Part shown: positions 11,801-23,800 of the stretch, one piece after another
Layout of the letters: each line of letters begins with the position of its first letter
How positions within the stretch are numbered: the stretch's first letter is position 1
Assembly (NCBI GenBank): GCA_036362985.1
Contig: JAYGXS010000005.1
Location: 32,161,889-32,225,888 of the forward strand
Reading direction: 5' to 3'
Source of the DNA: Ligula intestinalis
Lineage: Eukaryota > Platyhelminthes > Cestoda > Diphyllobothriidea > Diphyllobothriidae
Length of the DNA stretch: 64,000 bases
Notes under the pieces: generated by a model
The model's input: only the letters and a program-made list of their open reading frames with translations
The model's database searches: none
What the model was told of the DNA's origin: nothing
Translations under genes and position numbers: made by a program

Positions 11801-14800
11801 AAGGGAGAGGACGCGTGAAGCATGCCAGGGAAGAAATAAGAATTCAATTTGAATGCCAAATAAAAAAGTTGCGAGGGCAAGTTGGGTCGCGTACTCAAAC
11901 CTTGGGAGAATTCACTGAAGGTAGCTTTAATATCATCGCTAACCCCCCGCCCGACCAACGGCGAACGCGTGCATGTGGGGGGGTGTGCAAAAACCTCGGA
12001 TGAGGTCACTGAGAGACATTTTCCAGTGGTATCACCAAAACCAACAAGAAAAAAGCTCACCAAAGTACAAAAGGCAGGGAGATTAGGCAAATCACCCTAC
12101 TCAAAATTTGTAAGTAAGCGGTAGTTTCCATGGGTAGTTCAAAAGGCCAATTTCGCTTTGTTTGCCGATTTTAGCAGTTGTGGAATGTGTTTGCCTTCGG
12201 AGAATCATTTTGCATTCCAATGCCATCAGAAAATCGCTGCTAGATCGATGGATGGCGCGTAGAAAACCAGAAGTGTGCAGGTAATTCAAACTACTTAAAC
12301 ATTTAAGTAGGTAGCTATGATACATAAGAACGCAAAAAGACCACTAGAGACAACCTCACCCAAAAAACTTTATCAAAAACGCCACAATGACGCTTTACGA
12401 TTAAAAAATCGGTTAAACATATTTGAAACGGTAGATTGCACTTGAAATGTTCATTTTCAAAAAACAATAACAATTTTCTTACTTTTCTGCCACAATATTC
12501 TCCTAAGCGCTGTGAAGATCCATCAGGTCCATCAAACAGTTTTACATAATCGTATCTAAAAAGAAACGAAAGCAAAAGTTCTTTCTAATTTTGCATTGGG
12601 CAATCTAACAATTTCCTCACGTGCGCTTATGCATTCGAAGCCACTATGAGACGGAAGACGACTAGGTTTCAATTGCCCACTTTAAGGCAACCACAGTGGT
12701 CTGGTTAGATGAAAACCAATTGCGGATTTTTCACTTTTAGGAAGGGACTTGACTGATGCAAGCACATAAAGTGATCGTCGCGCTCGCATTTTGTGTGAAT
12801 ATACTCGCCTCAGTTTTATCTTAAAAGTCAGCTTAATGTGATAGGTAGCTTCTTGGTTTTAGTACCCGGGGGTGGCATGCGTTACGTTTTCCCGCAACGG
12901 TAAAGACTATTTGTAGCTTTTAAGTTACAGCCACAGGTCGCTGCATTATAGCAGAAGAGGTCCTAATTTCGGCAGGCAACAAAAGGAAACAACATATAGA
13001 GGGATGTTTTAATTCACCACTGTCAAGTAATCATGACCCTATTGTAAGTCCAAAAGACCTTAGATTTGAATGCTTGCCAAGCTGGGCTTCGAATCTATTT
13101 TTTCGATTCAGCCAACGAGGAAATAGTCAATCCGTGCCATGCAAGGGGCCAGTTTTATGATAAATCGAAATTTAAAATTTCATCTGAGGCTCTTCTTTCT
13201 TTGAAATATTTTTAATGCGTGCAATTCATATAAACCAGGTGACCTATGGAAGTTTCGATTTCAAATAAAGGAACTTGATGTATGCAATGTAAATGGCGTT
13301 AATTTAGTTAACCTACTGAACGAATTAACATTGCCTAGCTAAGAGACTTTCTGTTTTTTTTAAAGTCATTCCTTTCCCCGCATATAAACAGGAAGTATTG
13401 ACTTTTACCCTCCAAAGTAAAATTCAAACGATGGCAAGACTGGAGAACAACATGACATAGATAGAAAATGGCATTATAAATTACGTTGGAAGACACATGA
13501 TTCATTAAGTTAAGGCTAAGCGCTACTTTGTTGTCAGGCATCTGGTCGGGCGCTCTGAATGTCAATGAGGACAAATAAGCTACTCAGCAGGGTCCCACAG
13601 ATTTAAAATCTGACTATTTAGAAAACAGGCAACGTGGAATTTTTCCCTGTGTTCGCAATTCAAACGAGCTAGCGAAAAAGGCCCACTGTAAATAGCACTA
13701 GGTTCCACCTCGGGGTCGGGATTCGAGTATTCTCGAGGAAGCGGAATATAAGGATCTCGTATATTAACCGTTTTAGGGGGCGTCTTTCCATAGAGTTGGA
13801 GGTCAGTCTTCCCAACGCTTAACTACCCTGACGGTGCAACATGTCATATCGACCAGCCTTCCGCCCTACTAACATCAGAATATGCGAAAATTGACATTCC
13901 TTTTAAAACCTTAACGAGACTTATGAGTATAAGAGGTAGACGATGGGCCCTGGAGGATCAGCCTGTGAAATAGATGCAAGGACCAAAGCAGTGGAAATGT
14001 AGAAAATATTGAAGCATTGGCAAATCCTTCAAAGTCAACCAATATAGTCTTTTAGGAGGCTTATACAGAAGCTGAAAGGAGAAGCTGAGGTGAGAGATAG
14101 AATTTCAACACGCTATGCTGGGGATCTGTGATGCTTTACAAATATTCAGTCAGATAAATAAGAAAAAGAACCGTCCCGAAAACGCACCGGTTGTCCCATT
14201 CATAAGAATTAGTAAAAAAAACGTGAATACTCTGAGAATATTTAGTAATTTTTGTGTACCATTAGGGATGCGTACATAATGGAAATAGTTATCAGTTTCT
14301 TCTTTTAGTTTTCGCAACACTTTCTAAGTTTCAAGCAGAGCATTGATACTTGAGCAACTGAATATGATTATTGCCAATTACTTATACAAAAATACCAGTA
14401 ATCAACTAAATACTACGTTACAGTGACATGGAAAAATAGGCGACTAAAGCAGGCAGTTCGGTACAGTGCTAAAGGGGAAAATCGATCGATCTCAAGCTCA
14501 ATCCTCGCACACCTGATCGATACAAATCACCAAGTTGACGCGAGAGGCTTTTCAGGTCATTTACCAGGCACCCACGCTCTACTCTAAAGGCCTGCGTAAA
14601 CGGGTGCTAGCCACAGCTGAGGCAGTGGCAATTCGTTTAGCAAAACCCGCTCTATGCTGTCAAAAGACGCTGGTACATGCCGTCTCCCTCCCGTGGCCGA
14701 CCGCATACAGAGATCCCGCACCGTCAGAAGCCACTACGTCAGAACTCACGACGTCAGAAGCTACACAGCCCGAAACCATACTACCCACAGCCGCAGAGAA

Positions 14801-17800
14801 CACGCAGTGCGACCATGCTGCTCACAGTCACAGAGAGCCCGCTGCGCGTATGACGTAGATCGTGGGAACGTCCCTCCCCCGTTCCACACGCGTGACAACC
14901 CAACGTCCTCGGCATGCTGAGTCCGGCTCGCAGGAGACGAGGGAACCACGAGATGACTAATTAGCCCCCCCCACCTCAAGAACTATATTAGCACTGTACC
15001 GAACTGCCTGCTTTAGTCGCCTATTTTTCCATGTCACTGTAACGGCCTGAAGTGAATGACCGAAAGCAGCTGTTTGCCAACACGACTTTTCAATCGTAAA
15101 TGAAATGGGAATTTTTGCCGAACTAAATACTACGTCTTTAAAAACGATGGTGGTCGCGCGATAACTGTTATATTCAACAGCAATGACATCGGTTTCTTTT
15201 ACTTACACTGGATCACGTGGGTCCAAGGTATTTGGTGAAAATTTTGTCTATTAGCAAAGAAACAGATTTCCTCTCTGTACTTCAACAGCAAGATAAGTAA
15301 AACAGTTGATCTAATTTCGTGTGTATGCACACATATAAAAGCAAAGGTTTCAAGCCTCACGTGCATAGAGTCTCTTCTTCTATTTCAAAAAATGAAAAAC
15401 GCAGAAGTATCGTATAGTTGTTCAGGCTTGCGTTGATTGTCCAGAAGCACTGTTGATTCACGGGGTAGTCAAGGTCGCCAAACTTGGCGTGAGAGAAGAG
15501 ATTTTGGGCTGTAAGCTCCGCCTTCAGTTCTCCACCACAGACTGCAAAATAAAAAAAGATGCATTAGGCGAATTTTTGGTGTATCTTCGAGTGAAATATT
15601 TCCGACACTACGGCTGCAGGATGGCTAGTAAGAAAACGTCCAGTATGTATAGTAAGTTTTACCTGAGCATGCTAGTGGTACTGGCCAACGGCCCTAGCTT
15701 TGCTTAAACACGTGAAAGGTTTAAAAATTACAGGCAACTTTCCTTTTCTGGACAGATGTGGCTTGTGACAGGAGGAATTTGATTCTAAGTGCGGATGAGA
15801 GTCACGTGGAGGCTAACAGATTAACATTTAAGATGCTCTTCCAGTTGGGCATCACAAACGGCATCGTCACTTTCCCATTATGTCAATTTAGATGTTCTTA
15901 CACGGATGAGGCAAGCAGATACCACGTAGATCACAATCAAAAAGCTTGCTATCAAATGAAAACTTTGTACAGTGGAGCCTCGGGTAATCAGCAGCCGCTT
16001 CTACGAGCATCTCAGGTAACGATGGAGTTACTAGAAGAACATTTGTTTCGCTTGCCGAGCTTCCACTCATTTAACGAGTTGTCAGCGCGTCTGTGTACCT
16101 GTGTCTGCCGTTGAGTTTTGCTCCCAGAGCGTGGGTCCTCGGTCGCCTGCAGCCAGTCAGTGAACTTATGCAGTTCGATTGACTCCGTTTCGGAAGACGA
16201 GTATTTCACATGACGAGTTCGGTGTCCAAACGGATGAAACATATTAACCGAGGTCCCACTGTAGTGCTTATTCACAAACAAAATAGCTGTTAATAGTGAA
16301 AATGTGATTTCTAGGTGGTAAGTCAAACAAGTATGCTCGTGCAACGGGAAAGGTGTTTTGTGATTCTCATGTTTCCGGTAGTTGTTTCGTCTCCCCACCT
16401 TCAGATAATGATGTTACGAACTTTCCCATCAGAAGGCAGTCATGGTGTGGAACAGTCCGGACCGCTAAATCTAACTGCGGCCAACGAGTGTGGGGATGAA
16501 ACAAGGCAGGGAATGACGCGGCACTACAGATGGTCAACATGATGGCAGTGACGGCGACCGCAGAGGGATGTGGGTCGGACATAGCGACGCAGCCGGTATC
16601 TAAACAACGCAAAGACAACGAGATCTTCAGAATTTAATAACGTCATACAATTTCGTGACTTCTTATTCAACTGCATGCGTACCTTGCCGTGGTCACGATC
16701 GATAAAAGACGCAAATCCATTCCCTGTCTTTCGTCCTCTCACACTTTCGCTCTGCCCTGTATGACCGACTGCTGCTCTGCGCCTTGCTCCCTTCTCACTG
16801 CCTCCTTTGATCACGCTTGACAGGCTGTCACTGAAACCTGACGGGCCTTGCTTCGATAACTGCCTCACCCTCCCCTGACCCCCTCACCATGCGCAGCCAC
16901 ATCTAAGACCGACCGAGCTCATGCTCTATTTAACTACTAATTTTCAGCCTTCTAGGTCGACACTTAATTGGGCGGTTTTTTATCTTATTACTAGGCAATG
17001 ACCGTATGCAGTTGAATAAGAGGTCACGAAATTGTACGACGTCATTGAATTCTACAAACCTCGTTATCTTTGCCTTGTTCGAATTTCTTCCGGGAGAATA
17101 ATGCTTAAACAGACTTAACGCAGGGCAAACAGTGACATATAATGAAAGCTTTGAGAGTCCAGTCTCTGAAAATGCGTAGACGAAACAACTACCCGATATG
17201 TCAGAAACACAAAAAACGGTTTCCTAATGAACGATTCTTCCTCTTCTGCTTTCAAGATAGTTATGCTAAGATTCCTTCATAAGCCGTAAAAGTGCCCCGC
17301 AACAACCCAACGGCGCGAATACAGGAGGCCCAGACTAGACCCAGCCATTGTTAAGCTAGGCCAGTTCTAGACTCTCATACTAATCCGCAAACGGCAGTAT
17401 TGAGGCGATCAACAAAACACAACTGTACTCCGTGTCGTAGAATTCGCCGTCGGGAGCTCGTCTTAAACAGACTTTAAAGAGAGCAATGACGTTTTCTGAG
17501 AGCGAAGAAGATCTGAGCACAGGTGCGCCTAAGTAACAGTTGAGTAAGGTATGATTGGTACATTTGACTGAACGTAACTCACTTATCACACGGTTTATAG
17601 GTTACTATTTTCAACTGTCTTTGGTCCACGTGTGAGTTCCGAAATGTAAACATGCGAGACATCATCCTTTTTCACAACATACACAAATGTTGTGTTCAAT
17701 TTAAAGAAAATTTATTTCTCTCGTTCTAGACTGTCGGGTTCTCATACAAAGGTTCCTTGTTGCAGGTTTTACCTTTTCAGACTGAAATTGTTATGTACAG

Positions 17801-20800
17801 CGTTCATTTTCCTTGCAAATGTTTGGCCTGATGACGAGTTGTTGAAAACAATTGTTTGCCATAAACTCACTTCGAAGATTAACCATGGGAATATTTACGG
17901 AAAATAAAGATGCCAACTTTGAGTATATTCTTCAGCGCAAATTATTTAAGGTACGGTAGTCCGTAGGAGCATCAAGTCATGCAGAATAACTGTGTTATAT
18001 TTAAAAACAAGAAATAGGTTGTCACTCGTGGAAAGGGGATTTAGCATAGGGATAGCAAAGGCACCAGCTAAAAAAAAAACAAGTGTTTCGTCTATATTGT
18101 ATCGTTGCAAAGATTTCAACTCCCCTGTAGGTCTGACAGCGTTCTCCATATGTTTGATGGTATATTGTCCAATTTGTGTGTTGTCCTCTTTCAGTTCCGT
18201 TTTTGTCGAAGGATTTACTCCAATTTAAACGAAGTTAATGTTCAGGCACCTACATGGCACCTGCGTTGTCAATACAGTGAATCATTAGGTGTCCTTTGTG
18301 GCTTACCAATGGGGTTTTTGTTTGCAATTATGTGCGCACTATAACCTTTTTTTAATTATTGCCTAGCTCAGTAAAAAGTTTATGATTGTTGCATCATCCT
18401 CCGCCTTCTTTTCTGTTCTTCATTTGCCTGGCCGATTCTGCTCATTATCTGCCCTGGTATCCCTGGTTGTTTCTTTGAATGACAATAAGGAGGTAACCTG
18501 CATGCTACGCCGGCACCGTTGTGAAGAAAGACAAATTGTTAGTATATTTTGCGCCATATTTGCCCATGGACGCTCATGATGTCGAAAGTTAGAGTCTTTG
18601 GCCATTCTGTATACTTGATGAGTTTCTAGTGTTATGTAGTTTGCGTGCTCGTGTTTACCCGTGGTGAGTGGAGAACGTTGTCACTGAAAATTTTGAAATG
18701 GTAGTTTCAAAACGTATCTCCCTCTTTTAGGTAGAAAACTGACTAGGGGCACGCCTACTCTTAAGAACGTAGCAGCCTGTGTAGATATTTGAATGTATTT
18801 ATGAGGTAGAAAAGTCGAAGGTTTACTACAGCTTATACGCATCCTTATGCCTTAGAAAAAATTAGCCGCTGCGAGGGCTCTTGGTTTTATGTGCTCCTTT
18901 GTCCTACTGGCCCTGTCCGAGTTGATCCGAACCTTGTATGAAGCGCCTGGTGGTGGTCGGAGATCATGTGACTAATATCCGGCACTGCCTCCCCGATGCG
19001 TCCGCAAAACGGAGAACAGGTAGAGTGGATAGCAATTATTAATCAGTTCGCTGAGTGACATGGAGTAGACCAACAGGTACACTCACCTGCCTACAACTGC
19101 GCCGACCCCAAAGAGGGACAAAGTTCATGCAAACCCGCCAGCAGCCAACCTCGGGGAGATTAAATGTAATCAGCGGCGAACGGACAGGTCAAAGTTTGTG
19201 TCCAGTGGCAGGCGAAAAAACTGTCTAACTCAAGACCATCAGACGCAGCAATTACACCAAGCTGAAGATGGCAGCGCAATAATTTCCGAAACGTCAGTAC
19301 AAACACATTTTGGTTCACAAACTCGCGCCCTCTTCTTCTTCTTCGGGTCGTGATGAACGCCGTCAAAATATAATGTATCACAGTAAATATTCAGTTAAAT
19401 TAAAATCCGCACCACAAAACGTATACAAGGGTACAGTCAAAGAAGATAAAAAAATTTCGCATACCAGTTGAATGTTGTGCCCTAAATCCTTTGCGTTGAA
19501 CAGAACCATCAGCGTTAAAAGCCAGTAGTAGGGTATTCTGAGTAGAAATAATTGCGGGCGGTTTTCGGCTACCACAGAATCGGCCGAGTTGAGGAGTATC
19601 GGTAGTAAGACCATCATAGGCGACCACACGATCATACATGCACTGTTGGTGTGATTCAATTTCGAAGGAATCAAACACCTACGAAAAGATAGTTTAAAGA
19701 AGTTCAAAGTCAGTGCTGGCAAAACCGACAAAAGGCAGCATCAAAATAGTTAAAGCAAAATAAAGGCCTACCAATGACTTCAGAAGGCAGAGTAATATAC
19801 ATGGTAAATGTTTTTCAGATTGACAATGAGAATTTTTAAAGTGGCAAATTCTTTTTTTTCCCAGAGGAAAATGCTATGACGTAAGTTGAATGCCCTTGAT
19901 TATACTTCAACTAAATGTTCGTTATTTTAATTGTTATTCTGGTAGTGTTGGATAGACCCATCGTTGATTTCTCAAGTACTTTTGCTATACGATGATAAGG
20001 CCTTACATTCGTGGCTCAGTGAAGTCCCACACGACCACTATGAAGCTCTCCTAGAAAGCTACGCAGCCCATGACGGCTAATAATGCATTTACGTTGTCGG
20101 CAGAGGTCGGAAACTCTGCCGAGTTTTGTCGTCAGTTTAGTTCTTTTCTACTGAAGTCATATTCAGTAGGGTGTATTCGTGTTTAGGTATATTTTCGGGT
20201 TGCGGTAAAAAGGGTTGATTTATAATTCGCCCTTAAGGGGAGGTTAGACTATTTATGGATGAGGCACTCTTGTTGGACTTCGCCACAAGGAAGCATGCTT
20301 AAGATTATCAAGTAGAGTTGGTTGTTGGGATTCAATAACAGTTACTTAAAGATTTAGTTATTCCATAATTTAATACTTGGACAAGCAAATTAGTTTACAT
20401 TTAATTATTTACTTGTTAATCAAGTCTATCCTTAATTTAGTTGTGAATAGTAATAATAAGGACCATTGTCAGTTGGTCACAGCTTTGCCAAGTTGGTCGC
20501 TTTGCGGTCACTAGTGATTTACTAGACGGTTTGCAATACAATTTTTATGGCACACTATTTTTAAATTGCATGCTGTTTTGTTAGCAGATTAAAGTACTTT
20601 AACACGAAACCTGATGTTTAACGCTTTCCTTATTGCTACCCTTACATTTTACTCATAGTTGGCAATATTACTATTATGATTTGTCACCAGTTGTTATGTT
20701 CCAAACGAGTAGGCCGAAGACGGCAGGGGCCGGTTTCGATGGCAAGGGCTCTATTCAATGCCACACAATGACAACGAGTGTTTCAGCTGGTCCACTCCAG

Positions 20801-23800
20801 CGTATTTGAAAGGTTCTGGTCTTTCTAGAACACGCCTGATGTTTGGTATGAGAGCAGGCTTTCTGGAAACTTCTAGACTGCAGTAACCTCGCACGCTATG
20901 TGGGTGGTCGTCCTGTTTACCCGGAGCACGGTTTGAGCGGCGGGCATGACCCAGCGTGGGCGACTTGACTGCAGGAATGACCCAGTTGGCAAATACTTTT
21001 CGCCGACGGCCGTGGGTGCATTGGGGATCCAGTGCCCCCTATCTGGAAAACCGCTTATTACTACTACACGGACCGGCATTTTCAATCGTTGACACTTTGT
21101 CCAAGAAGTGTTATGTACTGGGAGTAATAATTCACTGGGTTCATATTTCTGACTCTCTTGAAGTCACTGCTAGAGAGAGCCACGGTAGATTATGTAGGCG
21201 TCATTGGCCACAGAAAACGCCAGGGTAGTGTAAAGCGGGAATGGTGGCAATGGAAGTTTTACGAATGGGGCCTTACCGTGGACAGGCAGCGAAGAAAGCA
21301 CAAGAAAAAAAACACATAAGTTAATTTCCACGAAATTTATTTTTCTAGGCCTACGTATAGTAAAAAAATTCTACAATTACGTTAAAAACTAACGTAACAC
21401 AAATTTTTCGGAAAGAAGTTGAAGTTGAATAACAAACCATAGCAGCCCAACTTTCAGTACGTCGTTATATAAGCATAGTATATAACACATAAAGGATTTC
21501 TTTCCATAGCTTTGAAAAAATAAACCAAACCAGACTAGCTTATGTTTTTTAATCTCCTGGGGCCTATATGTCCTATCTTTACCTAGGAAAGATGTAGGAA
21601 TAAACTAAGAAGGACTTCCAACTTTTGAGCTATCCAGTTAACTCAAACCTTTACCGAAGGATCACAAGGAACGGTAAGAAGTAGTCATCTTATAAATTAG
21701 TGTTCTATCCGATGGACGTCTCTCATTTCTTAGTCTTTATATGCGTCTTCTGAGAGGAGATCAGTAAATTAGAGACATAAACAGAAAGCAGCAACAGACC
21801 AGCTAATACTCAGCACTTCGACTAATGACTAGATTTATTAACCAGAACTTGATAAACAATTAATAAAATAGACAAAAATACGTACTTACCAATTTTACCC
21901 GGTGCCCCGGTGTAGCCGTTATCCTCCATTGGCAGCTCTGTCTAGCGGGATACTCGCTTGGCCAATTAGGGGTTCTCAGTTCGCCCTCTGACGCAGATAT
22001 ATCCTGTTGACAACCGGCGCTTATGCCAACTGAAAGCGAAAGCAATGTCGACTATGCGTATTTTTTAAATAAGACTTATGAGGGATACAAATATGAGCTG
22101 ATACGTGCTATTGAAGGCAAAGAGCCGGAGAGATTGACCTAATTATATTAACAGACGCTTAAGAACGTTTAATTCAAGTGCATTCGGGTTTCAGAATGCC
22201 GCGTTGCAGCCAGAATTCAGCTGATTATCAGCCTTAATCGAAAATACCCTTGGTGCCTATATTTCAAGTTTAGTAACGATTTACAAAGCTTGGTGCACAG
22301 CATCGTCATGGCGAAGGTACCTGAGTGCCACCTAAATAGCAAAGGCATCAAATGTTATGCAAAAATGTGTCGGTTCGCGGGGACTTAAAATGAGTTAAGT
22401 CTGTTTACCTCAGTGTAGGTTTAGCCGGTCTCAGAGTGGATCCAGTCTGAACGCAATATCACCCATGTCCTGCTGTCATTTATTGACTTTTGGATACTTT
22501 GATTACGAAAAACAGTAAATACAATTAGGCTGTTCAACCTAGGTCACGCTGGAAATGGAGTGGGAGTGCAGAAAATGTGGATGACCACTCGCTATCTGAT
22601 CACCGATTACAGAAAAAAGATACGTCACACAGGTTCACTAGTAAGGCTTTTCGTAAGAGACATTAATTGGGCTCTAATAAGTGTCGCATATTTTTATCTG
22701 AAGCAGCATCCAGTTACGATAATGTGTGGCCAGCGTAACCGTATGCAAAACAATCAATTTTGCCACTAATTGGGGAGTGTTTACTGTTCACTAACAGAAC
22801 TCACGCGCCCGGCTCTGTCTTGGGGTTCACTCTAGAACCCCGCTTTCAATTGCATGGCGGCTAGGGGACAGGTAACTCTGCTCAGTGGTTAGAACGTTGG
22901 ACTTCCGATCAAAAGGTCGTGGGCTCGAGCCTTGGATGGTGCACCACGTGGGTTTTGATGTGACTGATGAACTAGAAATGGCCAGTAGAGTGCCCTACGT
23001 CTTTACAGGCCTCCTGTCAATTTCAATTAGGCTGGTTAGCACGTAACACTTTAGGAATTCAGTGTAAAAACCTCAATTCACTAACTAGGAAGTTCGAAAG
23101 CTTATTTGCAGCAGTTGGTATAAGGTCCTGCATGCTTAACACATCAGTATAGCAGTGTCCTGGAACAGAACACATTAAAACAGATATTTTCATTTCATGG
23201 CCTTTCATTTTGCGACATGATAGTAAAATGTGCGCACCAAAGTAACAAAGGTGTTGAATGCAGTCGGTCGGTGGTTGAAATCCTATCACTAATGAAAGTT
23301 TAAAGGGCAGTTCGGCAGGATTTTCCTTGGAAGCGCAAGGGGAAAAGTAGCTTATGTTGCCGCACTCATATACCCTTACTCCCAACATTTTCCTACGAAA
23401 ACGGTGGTTATTGTTTTGTGAGGTGATGAAATAGGATAGACAGAGAAGGAAATTTTTGGAAGTAAGCGTAAAGGGAAAACATTTGTTGAAGTTGCTTCCC
23501 ACGGCCGTTGGGAGCAGGTTGTAACGCATGTAAATTGAAGGTGTGCACGGCGCTTCGCGCCGCGGACTATACTAATCTTACTCCACAACGGTAAGTTGGA
23601 CCACAGGTAGGTTAAAGTAGACGGTCTCCTAACCACCATTTAAATTTTTTGGAAAATTCAAGAAACCTGAAATTTGATAATCGAGTTTTTCTGCAATAAG
23701 TTAAATGAAAATACAGATTAGGAAAATCTGCAGATATAAATCAACAACGCATCTAAATACAGTAACATAAAATGCGTTTAGCAATAATTAAAGCACATTC

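Larger units (their letters stand above)
5884..12482 (-). other. Intron 16 (6.6 kb)
   Basis: Largest intron. Holds an AT-rich TTAGTT-like low-complexity tract (7040-7240), AAT microsatellites (8047-8062, 8114-8135), a TIR element (8527-9349) and an AT microsatellite (11048-11076). A G-rich stretch near 11975 shows no gene. Confidence 0.85.

Noticed and set aside
17820..17875. GGC-CTGATGA...GAAAACAATTGTTT-GCC, another hammerhead-like arrangement on the plus strand
   Set aside because: Stems I and III can be drawn, but the nine bases between CTGATGA and GAAA cannot form stem II and it is not in a recognised repeat. Likely chance.
22875..22945. Possible functional tRNA gene
   Set aside because: Boxes A and B are present but acceptor and anticodon stems do not pair; treated as a SINE head.
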